A stretch of 37,091 bases of DNA from Spirochaetaceae bacterium (GCA_031282435.1 JAITDS010000132.1:1-37091), one strand, 5' to 3'. Positions 24,327 to 32,636 are shown, counted from the first letter of the stretch. Translations and numbers: made by a program. The notes: generated from the letters alone by a model not told the origin.

Positions 24327-25357
24327 TATCTGTTAATGCTGTCGTAAATGTTGCGCGCCGTATCAAAACCATTTACATTGTCAAAATATTTTCCGGCGCC
24401 TAAAGCTACGCACTCAAGCGGGTTTTCCGCGAGTATTACCGGAACATTTGTTTCTTTCGAAATGAGTTTCGGCAGACCTTTAAGCAGCGAGCCCCCGCCG
24501 GTCATGACTATCCCCTGATCAACGATGTCCGCCGCCAGTTCGGGCGGGGTCTGACCAAGAGTTTTTTTAACTTCGTCAATAATTTGATTAACAGGATCTT
24601 GCAAAGCCTCGCTGACCTCAATGGAATCTATTTCAAGACGGCGCGGAAGACCGGTAATGGCATCGCCGCCTTTTATTTCAACTTTTTCTATCGTTTTATC
24701 CGGCGAAGCGTTGCCTATTTCTATTTTAAGTTTTTCCGCCATCTGTTCGCCTATTATTAAATTGTGTACGCTGCGGACGTGTTTAACTATCGCTTCATCA
24801 AACTCGTCGCCGCCCAAACGTATCGCGTTGCTTACAACCATGCCGCCCAGCGATATAACGGATATTTCCGTAGTTCCTCCGCCTATATCGCAAATCATGT
24901 GTCCAGCCGGCTCAAATATGGGAATGTTGGCCCCAATAGCGGCGGCGCGGCTTTCCTCAATTACCATAACATCCCGCGCTCCGCCTTTGTACGCGCACTC
25001 TTCGACAGCCCGCCGTTCAACTTCGGTAATGCAGGAAGGAATACCTATTATCATGCGCGGTTTGATTAACCGAAAATGATGCGGCAACGCTTTAGAAAGA
25101 AAATACCGTATCATTTTTTCCGTAGATTCAAGGTCGGCGATTACCCCGTCCCGCATTGGGCGGATAGCTATTATATTTTCCGGCGTTTTCCAAAGCATAC
25201 GCTTAGCGTCATGCCCTACGGCCATTACTTTTTTAGTCCCGCGTTCTACCGCGACAACTGAGGGTTCATTAACAACAATACCTTTTCCGCGTATATAAAT
25301 AAGCGTATTACAAGTACCCAAATCTATGCCAATATCCGATGATATAAAACCAAACAT
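24326..25357 (-). CDS. mreB: Actin-like cell-shape protein MreB
   Basis: A 343-residue bacterial actin. Phosphate loop 1 is [11 protein letters not shown] (8-18), phosphate loop 2 is [11 protein letters not shown] (157-167), the catalytic region is [10 protein letters not shown] (133-142) and the adenosine motif is [12 protein letters not shown]. The N-terminus [10 protein letters not shown] contains a short hydrophobic start suitable for membrane contact. GGAGG lies 4 bases before the ATG. It follows the TPR gene by 16 bases and precedes mreC with a one-base overlap, so all four belong to one operon. In spirochaetes with helical cells its role in shape need not be the same as in rods. Confidence 0.97.
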   Translation of the reverse strand: MFGFISSDIGIDLGTCNTLIYIRGKGIVVNEPSVVAVERGTKKVMAVGHDAKRMLWKTPENIIAIRPMRDGVIADLESTEKMIRYFLSKALPHHFRLIKPRMIIGIPSCITEVERRAVEECAYKGGARDVMVIEESRAAAIGANIPIFEPAGHMICDIGGGTTEISVISLGGMVVSNAIRLGGDEFDEAIVKHVRSVHNLIIGEQMAEKLKIEIGNASPDKTIEKVEIKGGDAITGLPRRLEIDSIEVSEALQDPVNQIIDEVKKTLGQTPPELAADIVDQGIVMTGGGSLLKGLPKLISKETNVPVILAENPLECVALGAGKYFDNVNGFDTARNIYDSINR

Positions 25358-25373
25358 TCTACCTCCGATGAGA

Positions 25374-26330
25374 TTACATAGTAAGCCGCGCTATAGCCGG
25401 AGCGTATGCCGGATCTAGCCGCAAAACCTTTCGCCATTCGGCGCGCGCCTTCGTGTTTTCTCCACGCGCCGCGTATAGGACGCCCAACTCGTAACGAGCG
25501 TCCGGTTGTTCCCCACCCTCTCTCAAAATACTTAAATACTGCTGCTCCGCGCCTTCAGTATCGCCTTTTTTCAACAAAACTTTACCTAAAAGAAGTCTTG
25601 CCGAAGCTATCACCGAGAAATCTTTCGAGGTTTCAAGGCACTGTATAAGATAAGCGCGCGAGTTATCAGGCTCGTCAAGCTCAAGATACGAGCGGGCAAT
25701 AGCAAGCAGCAGAATATCGGAAGGGGGGGTGTCGGACTTTTCTTTATCCACAGGCACAAGCGCTTGGGAAAAAGATTCAACGCTTTTTCTATAATCGCCC
25801 AATTCCGCGTATGCAAGTCCTAAGTATTCCGGAATATCGTCCGCGCGGTATGAGAACGAAACCGCCTCTTCAAGATACTTAACCGCCAGATTCGCGTAAT
25901 CCGGCCCTTTGACAAAGTAGGCTTTACCGAGAACATAGCGTACCCGTCCGTTACGCCCGCCTTCTTTCCGCAAAAGCGCTTTACGCAGGGCCGCTATACA
26001 TTCATCATCATAATTTTGCATATCTTGATTGTTTATCTGGGCAATAGCAAGCTGATAGGCTGAGTAACCGCGCAACGACAGCAGAAAAAAATCCATTGGC
26101 TTTTCGATAAGCTGCCTCTCGCTTTCATCGTATACTTCTCTATATTCCCCGTTCCTCCAAAGCTGCGTTAAATCCTTGTACTTCTTTACCGAGTGATTCA
26201 GCGCCGTTATTAAAAACATGAGCGCCGCCGAAACAACGCATAACACAATCGCAAACATGACCAGCGCGCGTAGATTTCGCCGCTTGTGGTTATAGTGAAC
26301 ATGGTAAGAGTGTGCGCTTCGTAAAGGCAT
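25374..26330 (-). CDS. Membrane-anchored TPR protein of the mre operon
   Basis: A 318-residue protein with a basic N-terminus, one transmembrane helix (about 22-45) and a C-terminal array of about six TPR-like helix pairs, for example [20 protein letters not shown] and [20 protein letters not shown]. It is the first gene of the mre operon. Position suggests a scaffold for shape or envelope proteins, but that is inference. There is no Shine-Dalgarno sequence at a useful distance (AAGAGG is 14 bases away); a promoter ends 7 bases before the ATG, so the operon mRNA may be leaderless. Confidence 0.88.
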   Translation of the reverse strand: MPLRSAHSYHVHYNHKRRNLRALVMFAIVLCVVSAALMFLITALNHSVKKYKDLTQLWRNGEYREVYDESERQLIEKPMDFFLLSLRGYSAYQLAIAQINNQDMQNYDDECIAALRKALLRKEGGRNGRVRYVLGKAYFVKGPDYANLAVKYLEEAVSFSYRADDIPEYLGLAYAELGDYRKSVESFSQALVPVDKEKSDTPPSDILLLAIARSYLELDEPDNSRAYLIQCLETSKDFSVIASARLLLGKVLLKKGDTEGAEQQYLSILREGGEQPDARYELGVLYAARGENTKARAEWRKVLRLDPAYAPAIARLTM

Positions 26331-26337
26331 ACAGTTT

Positions 26338-26382
26338 ATTAGAACCTCTTGGTGTTAAAAAGTCAACGTATTAAAAAGTCAA
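26338..26382 (-). promoter_or_regulatory. mre operon promoter with duplicated -35 box
   Basis: On the minus strand TTGACT (26366-26361), 17 bases and TCTAAT (26343-26338) form a strong sigma-70-type promoter. A second TTGACT (26382-26377) lies exactly 16 bases further upstream within a tandem repeat (TTGACTTTTTAA units). The -10 box ends 7 bases before the ATG at 26330, so transcription should begin at or next to the start codon. Confidence 0.6.
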
Positions 26383-26454
26383 CGATTCCGTTTTCGGGAA
26401 AATTCAAAGTTTTACATGGTTTCAACGGTGTATTAGCGGTATTTTTTTCATTTT

Positions 26455-26582
26455 GGGCGCATTTTTACGCCGCTTTAGCGGCGCAAAAACCGCGCTTTTC
26501 GGGGCTCCGCTGTCGCTCCGGCCACACCGCCCCTACGGGGCGTCGTGTCTGCTTCGCACCCCTACAATCGCTTGCGCGGCCT
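26455..26582 (+). repeat. Structured hairpin repeat, copy D (variant)
   Basis: GGGCGCA (26456-26461 region), hairpin 1 (26462-26474 with 26477-26489, one A/C mismatch), linker CTTTTCGGGGCTCCGCTGTC then GCTCCGGCC, hairpin 2 around CGCCCC-TAC-GGGGCG flanked by ACAC/GTGT, then GCTTC and ATCGCTTGCGCGGCC. The linker is nearly identical to copy C, while the end block resembles copies A and B with a 10-base insertion. It therefore links the two subtypes of the family. Confidence 0.7.
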
Positions 26583-26649
26583 AAAAGCGTATGTTTGATA
26601 AACGTAGGGAGGTTTTTCATATTTGGAATCGGAATTGCTGTTAAAAAGT

Positions 26650-26670
26650 CAGGGCGGACGCGTATAAATT
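26650..26670 (+). repeat. Solo MITE-like terminal sequence
   Basis: CAGGGCGGACGCGTATAAAT is close to the terminal repeat of the element at 4864-4992 (CAGGGCGAGCGCGTATCAA). No matching opposite end is visible within 200 bases, so it is either a remnant or a chance-retained end. Confidence 0.4.
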
Positions 26671-26908
26671 ATCCTGAACTAGAGGCGAAAGAAGATTGAA
26701 ATAGCAAGCGTTCAATATATTCATTAGACCATGCCGTCCGGTTTCCCCGTCTATGACTATTATCCAGTTTCTCTTTCGTTTTTTATATGCTCCCGCCCTG
26801 CTCCGGCGGACGGCTTGCGTGACACAAATAAACGGCGCATAATATACTCAAAATGAACCTCTTTGCCGCAGGGCGCGCGCTCTCGGTATCGAAAAAGGAG
26901 CGTAAAAG

Positions 26909-27958
26909 ATGGACGGCAAAAATATACGCGATATTATGCAAGCGTATTTGGACAACCTCACAAAACCGCGTGGAAGCTTGGGCAAGCTCGAAGATTATTG
27001 CATTAAAATGGCGCAGATACAAGGCAAAATTCCGCCAAAAATTGAAAAAAAAGGCGTATATGTCTTTGGGGGCGACCACGGAATTGCGGAGGAAGGCGTA
27101 TCGCTTTATCCAAAAGAAGTCAGCTTTCAGATGGCTATGAATATGCTTACCGGCGGAGCCGGCATAAACGCGCTTGCGGATGCTACCGCTTGGGATGTAA
27201 ATGTTATTGACTGCGGCATTGCGGTAGATTTTCCGCCGGATAATGTGTTAAACGCAAAAAACCGCTTAATACGCGCGAAAATCAACCATGGCAGCAAGAA
27301 TTTTTACAAAGAAAGCGCTATGACAGAAGAGGAAGTCGAGGCCTCAATCAATAAGGGTAAAGAATTGGCAGACGATGCTGAAAAACAAGGCTATAGTATG
27401 GTGGCAATTGGCGATCTTGGCATAGGGAATACCAGTACCGCCGCCGCGCTCTTAATAGCCGCCGGCATGGAAGCCGATTCAATTATCGACCGTGGCACAG
27501 GCATAAGCAATGAACAGCTTACACACAAAAAGCGCGTCATAAAAGAAGGCGTAGCCAAACGGCGTCCGGTAAAAAACGCTTATTCCATACTACAAGAAGT
27601 CGGTGCTCCCGACCTTGCCATGATGACAGGTTTCATACTGGGACTTGAAGGTCGTGGAATAGGCTGTGTACTCGATGGTTTTCCGGTAACGTCAGCGGCA
27701 TATATGGCGTATATGATAAATCCGAAAATTACGGAATACCTGTTTGCCGGTCATCTTTCAAAAGTCGCGGGACACAAAACCGTGTTATCGACTATGGGTC
27801 TTAACCCTGTTGTAAACCTGGAAATGCACCTAGGAGAAGGTACCGGCGCGGTAATCGGCGGTTTTATTATTGGACTTGGAGTTTCTTGCGCTCTTAATAT
27901 GGCAAATTTTGACAACACGGATGTTTCCGGCAAAGATGCGGAAGAACAGAAGTACTAG
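26909..27958 (+). CDS. cobT: Nicotinate-nucleotide-dimethylbenzimidazole phosphoribosyltransferase
   Basis: A 349-residue CobT that makes alpha-ribazole phosphate from a lower-ligand base and nicotinate mononucleotide for cobalamin assembly. Motifs: PRGSLG (20-25), GGDHG (54-58), GIGNTS (171-176) and GEGTGA with E310 at the position of the Salmonella catalytic glutamate (E317). Length is normal. AGGAG lies 8 bases upstream. It stands alone with no other cobalamin genes in the window, which suggests salvage or remodelling of corrinoids, or other cob genes elsewhere. Its stop is directly adjacent to the stop of the convergent rsmA gene with no base between them. Confidence 0.95.
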   Translation: MDGKNIRDIMQAYLDNLTKPRGSLGKLEDYCIKMAQIQGKIPPKIEKKGVYVFGGDHGIAEEGVSLYPKEVSFQMAMNMLTGGAGINALADATAWDVNVIDCGIAVDFPPDNVLNAKNRLIRAKINHGSKNFYKESAMTEEEVEASINKGKELADDAEKQGYSMVAIGDLGIGNTSTAAALLIAAGMEADSIIDRGTGISNEQLTHKKRVIKEGVAKRRPVKNAYSILQEVGAPDLAMMTGFILGLEGRGIGCVLDGFPVTSAAYMAYMINPKITEYLFAGHLSKVAGHKTVLSTMGLNPVVNLEMHLGEGTGAVIGGFIIGLGVSCALNMANFDNTDVSGKDAEEQKY

Positions 27959-28840
27959 CTACTCCTGAATCGCGTTTACAATGCGTAAAAAATCTTCGCA
28001 ACTCAGGTTCTCGGCGCGTTCCGTTGCGGGTATGCCGGCTGTTTTAAGCAACGTATCGCAACGTATTTCCGGCGGGACGCCGTCCGCCTGTTGCCGCGTT
28101 TTAATGAAAGCAAGCAAGTTGTTTCTTACTGTTTTGCGACGGGCGGCAAATAAAGCCCGCACAACGCGGTAAAAAAACGGCGTGTACCCTTTACGGCAGG
28201 CCGCATCTTTAAGTTCAAGACAAACCCCTTCCGATTCGACATTCGGGACAGGATAAAAACATTCTCCTTTCAAAATTGCGACAGATTTTACATTGTAAAC
28301 GGATGAACAAAGGACAGAAAAAGAAGAATAATCCCGCGAGGCTGGTTTTGCGGTCATACGGCGCGCGACCTCACGCTGAACCGTTAAAGTCATGCGTTTA
28401 AAAAAAACGCCATTCTCTATAAAATCGCCTATAATACGCGCCCCTATACAATACGGCAGATTTCCTAAAAGAAATTCCGCCCTCCCCTCCCCTTTCCATG
28501 TTTCCAGCACATCGCCTTTCACAATTAAAAAATTTTTTGACTGCGAAAATAATTCTTCCAATATTGAACAGAAACCACGGTCAATCTCGAAGGCTTTTAC
28601 ATGAGCGCCACATTTGAGTAATTCATCCGTCATCGCGCCGAGTCCCGCTCCTATCTCCCAGACAGTAGCACCTTTAGGCATGGCTAAAGATGCTACCAGT
28701 TTTTCACGCGCCCGGCGTTGTATTAAAAAATTCTGACCAAATTTTTTTAGAGCCTTGAGTCCCCGCTCTTCCAGAAAAGCGCTTATTGCGGAAGGCGAGT
28801 CATAGTTAGGCAAATCTTTCAAGATATATTCTCTTTTCAT
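27959..28840 (-). CDS. rsmA: 16S rRNA dimethyladenosine transferase RsmA (KsgA)
   Basis: A 293-residue S-adenosylmethionine-dependent enzyme that dimethylates two adjacent adenines near the 3' end of 16S rRNA. Motifs: FGQNFL (34-39), EIGAGLG (62-68) for cofactor binding, E85 in FEID, and the catalytic NLPY (127-130), followed here by CIGARII. The N-terminus LPNYDSPSAISAFLEERGLK is the treponeme-type extension. The gene overlaps the 3' end of the comEC-like gene by 35 bases and has no Shine-Dalgarno sequence, so translation is probably coupled. It is the last gene of the PilZ-ComEC-RsmA run. Confidence 0.95.
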   Translation of the reverse strand: MKREYILKDLPNYDSPSAISAFLEERGLKALKKFGQNFLIQRRAREKLVASLAMPKGATVWEIGAGLGAMTDELLKCGAHVKAFEIDRGFCSILEELFSQSKNFLIVKGDVLETWKGEGRAEFLLGNLPYCIGARIIGDFIENGVFFKRMTLTVQREVARRMTAKPASRDYSSFSVLCSSVYNVKSVAILKGECFYPVPNVESEGVCLELKDAACRKGYTPFFYRVVRALFAARRKTVRNNLLAFIKTRQQADGVPPEIRCDTLLKTAGIPATERAENLSCEDFLRIVNAIQE

Positions 28841-30350
28841 GTATTATTTTACATACAATAATTGTGGCCACTGAAAGTATTATTGAGCTTACGGTATAAA
28901 ATGTAACATTAGAAATTGAAATCTGCGGGAAACGACCCGCGGTCTTTGCCGTTATTTCAAGCGTTGTGTATAAAATAGCAAGACCTTTCCCTATAATATA
29001 CGGAAAGAAAGGTAGAAAATGCAAAGTCAGATAAGCGATAGAGCCTATCATAAATATTGTGGTAAGAGGCACCAGTATGAGTCCCGCCACTATTCCTATA
29101 GGGGACAGTGACCCGAAAAATACCGCGCAGACTCCCATTGTGGCGATGAAGGCTCCTAGCGAAGCGGAAAGGGAAGACCCTATAAACTCCGGCAAACGGC
29201 CTCGGAACAACAACGCTATTCCCTGCCCCAAACTTAAGATACCGGCAAGGGCAAGATACGACAAAATGAATGAAATCGTGCCGCCAGAATCCGGATGCAT
29301 AATTATCTGAATAATAAATGAATACCCTAGTGTTAAAGCGGCGCTTGACGGCAGGGCAAAAATTATTGCAGTGGCTCCTAAAACATACATTATCGCCGCA
29401 CGAACAAGTGAGGGCAATACTCCGACTAAAAAAACATACACTAAGATAAAAATTGTTCCTACTAAGGCTGCGGTTTTCAAACCTAACGGTCTTTTTAGGA
29501 AGAATGCCAGAATGGATGAGACTATCGCAAGGTGCATCCCTGATAATGCCAGTATGTATGAAGACCCCGCATTGCTATATTGTTCCGATAATTCGCTATC
29601 AAGATTGTCCCTTATACCAAGCAGCAGCGCGAGCGCAAGTCCCCCCCAATTCTCGGACTGCGGAAAGGCCGCTATTAGAGCAAGCCGTATTCTTGTACGC
29701 CACTGGTCAAAGCGGGAAGCGGGACGGGTAATGTGAACAGATTTTGCCCGGAAAAGCGGGGGTTTGCTATAGCTTGACGAGGTATTCGCAAAACTACCTT
29801 CAATATAAATTTCACTACCTCTGCCGAATTCTTTAAGGCGCGGGATACTGCCTTCGGGAAAGAACACCGGAACATTTCCTCGCGCTGAAGTACGCAATCC
29901 TTTTTTCCCGTGCGATGCGCTTAGCTTAAGAGAGGCCATACCGCGCCCTGACGCCGTATTTCTCGGGTCGTCATACAATTTTCCGCTTATCGCAATAATA
30001 TTATCATTTTCCAAACCTAAAAATACACGCGAGTAATTATTAGCCGCCCCACGTCCGGCAATGCCCAACGCAAAGCCTAACGTAAAAAAAATACCGGCTA
30101 TATACGCTTGCTTGAAACGGTATCCTAGAACGGGCGCTTCCGGATTAGACCTAAAATGCAAGTCCAAGACTCGCAAAAGGCTCAGCAACGCGGTAAGTGT
30201 AAGCGCAAACGGAAAAATAATCCGTAAGGCGTTGTTCGAGGAGTATGCCGGAGCAAAGCCGTAGTATGCCGCGGCAGTACCGGCAAACGCAAAAAAAGGC
30301 GGTTTTATTGCAAAAACCGCGGAGAGAAATTTATCGTTTAAGTTATTCAT
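28806..30350 (-). CDS. ComEC/Rec2-family membrane protein, short form
   Basis: A 514-residue membrane protein with an N-terminal soluble OB-like part (about 105-210) and a competence-type membrane domain with the conserved YSNAGSSYILALSGMHLAIV (ALSGMH at 268-273) and about eight helices. ComEC forms the channel that brings single-stranded DNA into naturally competent bacteria. The usual C-terminal metallo-beta-lactamase-like domain is missing: the frame ends after the membrane domain and rsmA begins within its last 35 bases, so no room is left for it. No other competence genes are nearby, so a DNA-uptake role is uncertain. It starts 5 bases after the PilZ gene; GGAGAG is 12 bases from the ATG. 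Confidence 0.85.
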   Translation of the reverse strand: MNNLNDKFLSAVFAIKPPFFAFAGTAAAYYGFAPAYSSNNALRIIFPFALTLTALLSLLRVLDLHFRSNPEAPVLGYRFKQAYIAGIFFTLGFALGIAGRGAANNYSRVFLGLENDNIIAISGKLYDDPRNTASGRGMASLKLSASHGKKGLRTSARGNVPVFFPEGSIPRLKEFGRGSEIYIEGSFANTSSSYSKPPLFRAKSVHITRPASRFDQWRTRIRLALIAAFPQSENWGGLALALLLGIRDNLDSELSEQYSNAGSSYILALSGMHLAIVSSILAFFLKRPLGLKTAALVGTIFILVYVFLVGVLPSLVRAAIMYVLGATAIIFALPSSAALTLGYSFIIQIIMHPDSGGTISFILSYLALAGILSLGQGIALLFRGRLPEFIGSSLSASLGAFIATMGVCAVFFGSLSPIGIVAGLILVPLTTIFMIGSIAYLTLHFLPFFPYIIGKGLAILYTTLEITAKTAGRFPQISISNVTFYTVSSIILSVATIIVCKIIHEKRIYLERFA

Positions 30351-30355
30351 GTATA

Positions 30356-31567
30356 CTATTTCTCTCCATCTTCACTCCCGCTTTGAGTCTCCCAGTTAAA
30401 AAAGTCTAAATCATGACTATCGTCATATTTTTCAAATTTATTTTGATGTTCATCACTAATGTTATTTGCGCCGGACCTAACCGGCTCTGATTTTACAGTG
30501 GAACCAGGCGGCTCAGGAATTGCCTGCCGGGTAGTTTTACTGCCGCTTCCAAGCGGGACAACGTCAGCATTGTCACTTACCATACCAAACATAACGCTAA
30601 AAATCTTGTTTTTTACGCTAACCGGTATAAGATCGGACTCAATATGCAATAGAGACGTATTTTTTTTTTCGTCATATTCAACGTTGCGTACTATTCCGCT
30701 GATTGAAAGAGCCGTATTGTCGATGACGAACTGAACTATTATGCGTAAACCGGCGGAAGCCGTGCCTCCCGCCATAAGTGCGCAACCGGAATCCGATATG
30801 TCCTCCAAATAGCATTTTATGCCGGGCATTATTTCAGGTTTCGTAGTGGAAGGTTTATCTTCGACTCTGTAAAGCATTGCTATTCTGTGCGTTTTGACCC
30901 GCAGGGATTTTCTGCTTTGTGTACGCAATAACTTATCAGAATGATCAAGCTTAAGCAACGGCGGATTGTTGGCGTTTATTTCATCAATGACGTTGGTCTC
31001 AAAGCAATATCCGGCATCGTTTTTTCTCCAAAAATATAATAATAGATGCTTCCCTTTCCATGAAAAATTTTGCGGGATATCTAAACTATCCGGGCGCTCG
31101 ATACTAATATAATCGGTTCTATTAATTATAATTTTTGATTTAAATGCCCCTACATTTAGGGCTACAACCTGTACGGTTTGAAGTTCATCAATATTACGGC
31201 TGCTGCTGATTCCGTTTTTATAAATAGGCCTATCCATTTCCATTTTTTTTCGGAAATCGTACAATTTTGCGAGAAATTCTTGGTTTTCCGGCAGAAATTC
31301 TGTCTGATTTTGTTTTATTTCTTGAATAAATTTTTTTATGCACTCATCTATCTGTACCTGCGACCAAAAAAGCGCCGCCGGATGTTCAATGCCGGAATGT
31401 TGAGCCAATTCTTTTAGCAGTTTTATGTCCGTGTCGCTAAAACCGGCTTCTTTACCTTTTGTATAAAACTGCACCCATGAAACGCCGCCGCCGGTTTTAT
31501 TCCTTTTAATAATAAAAAAAGCTGCCCCTATGCCGGATGCTATAATAAGCGCGATAATTACCGACAT
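30356..31567 (-). CDS. PilZ-domain c-di-GMP-binding protein
   Basis: A 403-residue protein with one N-terminal transmembrane helix (MSVIIALIIASGIGAAFFII), a helical middle, a YcgR-N-like region and a PilZ domain. The c-di-GMP contacts are present: R219-x3-R223 (SRKSLR) and D256-x-S258-x2-G261 (DISDSG). The C-terminal tail (about 330-403) is low in complexity and acidic. The first residues suggest an anchor in the inner membrane. ATG 31567 follows GGGAG by 7 bases; a TTG one codon earlier is less likely. In other treponemes PilZ proteins affect motility and virulence. It heads an operon with the ComEC-like gene and rsmA. Confidence 0.9.
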   Translation of the reverse strand: MSVIIALIIASGIGAAFFIIKRNKTGGGVSWVQFYTKGKEAGFSDTDIKLLKELAQHSGIEHPAALFWSQVQIDECIKKFIQEIKQNQTEFLPENQEFLAKLYDFRKKMEMDRPIYKNGISSSRNIDELQTVQVVALNVGAFKSKIIINRTDYISIERPDSLDIPQNFSWKGKHLLLYFWRKNDAGYCFETNVIDEINANNPPLLKLDHSDKLLRTQSRKSLRVKTHRIAMLYRVEDKPSTTKPEIMPGIKCYLEDISDSGCALMAGGTASAGLRIIVQFVIDNTALSISGIVRNVEYDEKKNTSLLHIESDLIPVSVKNKIFSVMFGMVSDNADVVPLGSGSKTTRQAIPEPPGSTVKSEPVRSGANNISDEHQNKFEKYDDSHDLDFFNWETQSGSEDGEK

Positions 31568-31615
31568 CAAGCCGCTCCCGCTGGTTCATTTGATAATAAA
31601 TTGTTAAACTGAAGC

Positions 31616-32323
31616 GTGTATAATTTTTTTGACAATTTGTTTAAACACCCCTTGTTTATGCCGCTTATGCTATATATTTTACTTTTTTCCCCTGATGCCA
31701 GTTCGTTACAGATTTTATCCGACACTTTTACAGCGCCCGATATGTTATTTTCGGCATACGAGTCGCTTTTCCAAGTGTTTGTGTTTTATATTCCCGCTTT
31801 GGCCGTTGTCCTCTATTTTTCTTTTCAGGATACACCGGATTTACCGTTAAAACAAAGTCCCCGTTTGAACAGTCTTTTTATATCCAAACTTAATTTTTTT
31901 CTCTATGTGCTTTTCGGCACGGCAATATTGCTTTTAATAGGTGCTTTTATAGTCTTTATAGAAAACTTATTACCGGATCCCGGATGGTTTGGGGCTAATT
32001 TTACTCTGATAGAAGCGCCGAAGGGCTTGTTTACCATTTTGATAATGATATTATACTGCGTCTGCGCCGCATATTTAGAGGAGAGTTTTTTTCGTGTTTT
32101 TTTCTACCGCCGTATGCTCTTGTCAGGTATAAAGAAATTATGCGCCGTTGTCGTTTCCGCTATACTTTTTGCCGCCTGTCATTTATGGGAAGGTTTTTGG
32201 GGTATGGCGGACGCTTTTCTGTCCGGCATAGTTCTATCTTTTCTCTTTGAACGTAAAAAATCGTTAAATTGCATAGCTCTAAGCCATGCCTTGTACAATA
32301 TTGCCGTATATCTACTGCCATAA
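31616..32323 (+). CDS. CPBP-family (CAAX/Abi) intramembrane metalloprotease-like protein
   Basis: A 235-residue membrane protein. The family motifs are present: EESFFR (155-160, the EExxxR motif), H189 in FAACHLWEGFWG, and H224 with N228 in ALSHALYN. These residues form the metal site of CAAX-type proteases. The substrate is unknown; some bacterial members process peptides or affect stress responses, but nothing here points to a specific one. The GTG at 31616 and the ATG at 31658 (MPLMLYILLF) both lack a Shine-Dalgarno sequence, and a TATAAT (31619-31624) overlaps the first codons of the longer form, so the shorter start is possible. It is divergent from the PilZ operon. Confidence 0.8.
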   Translation: MYNFFDNLFKHPLFMPLMLYILLFSPDASSLQILSDTFTAPDMLFSAYESLFQVFVFYIPALAVVLYFSFQDTPDLPLKQSPRLNSLFISKLNFFLYVLFGTAILLLIGAFIVFIENLLPDPGWFGANFTLIEAPKGLFTILIMILYCVCAAYLEESFFRVFFYRRMLLSGIKKLCAVVVSAILFAACHLWEGFWGMADAFLSGIVLSFLFERKKSLNCIALSHALYNIAVYLLP

Positions 32324-32405
32324 TAATTTGGTAATGCTCTAAGTCTTGCCTCTTAAAGGGGAGGAGGACATTTCCATTGCGCTAAAACAGGGGGCATTTC
32401 TATTG

Positions 32406-32491
32406 GTAGCGCGGGCGCATATCAATTTATAATTTCTTACAAGACAAAGAATTAGCTCATGTGGATTGTTTTGTGCATGGCGCGCGCCCTG
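32406..32491 (+). mobile_element. MITE-like non-coding element, copy 2
   Basis: About 86 bp, non-coding. The interior ATCAATTTATAATTTCTTAC (from 32421) through GAATTAGCTCAT-TGGATTGTTT matches the minus strand of the element at 4864-4992; relative to that copy it lacks about 40 internal bases near one end. The ends are GCGCGGGCGCATAT and, inverted, CAGGGCGCGCGCC. The direct repeat TTTCTATTG flanks it (32397-32405 and 32492-32500). Removing the element together with one repeat rebuilds a regular CATTTCTATTGCG unit, which supports insertion with a 9-bp target duplication. Confidence 0.7.
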
Positions 32492-32551
32492 TTTCTATTG
32501 CGTCTTGACAGTCATTTCTATTGCGTATTAACTGAAGAACAGACAACACTG

Positions 32552-32580
32552 TTGAATTTCCATTCCGGTTTTTGTATACT
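32552..32580 (+). promoter_or_regulatory. xylA promoter
   Basis: TTGAAT (32552-32557), 17 bases, then TATACT (32575-32580). Transcription should start near 32587, inside the palindrome at 32583-32599, giving a leader of about 50 bases that includes AAGGAG. Confidence 0.55.
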
Positions 32581-32582
32581 AT

Positions 32583-32599
32583 ATTATGAATTTCATAAT
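32583..32599. promoter_or_regulatory. Palindrome ATTATGAA-T-TTCATAAT at the xylA start site
   Basis: A perfect 8-1-8 inverted repeat placed directly after the -10 box and over the predicted transcription start. This is where a repressor would act. The identity of the regulator (a XylR-type repressor is the obvious guess) is inference; none is encoded in the window. Confidence 0.5.
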
Positions 32600-32636
32600 G
32601 CCGGATATTGGGATAGGGCTAATTTAAGGAGTTTTT

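Larger units (their letters stand above)
26331..26908. other. Intergenic region between divergent mre operon and cobT
   Basis: 578 bases without a gene. It holds the mre promoter, the structured repeat at 26455-26582, a solo MITE-like end (26650-26670), and an inverted pair GCCGTCCG/CGGACGGC (26733-26740 with 26807-26814). The cobT side has a CATAAT at 26838-26843 that could serve as a weak -10 box and a good Shine-Dalgarno AGGAG. No cobalamin-riboswitch core was found. Confidence 0.5.
32324..32636. other. Intergenic region with direct-repeat array, MITE-like insertion and xylA promoter
   Basis: 313 bases. Three copies of CATTTC[C/T]ATTGCG lie at 32369-32381, 32395 (interrupted, resumed at 32492-32502) and 32513-32525. 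The middle one is split by the MITE-like element. Several short direct repeats of this sort are typical of the ends of IS21-family elements, but no transposase gene remains. The promoter, palindrome and Shine-Dalgarno sequence of xylA occupy the last 85 bases. Confidence 0.6.

Noticed and set aside
26700-26908. Possible cobalamin riboswitch before cobT
   Set aside because: The conserved B12-box and core sequences were not found; only an 8-bp inverted pair is present.
31590-31624. TATAAT at 31619 as promoter of the CPBP-family gene
   Set aside because: No -35 box at suitable spacing and it overlaps the first codons of the longest frame, so it is mentioned only as a doubt about the start.
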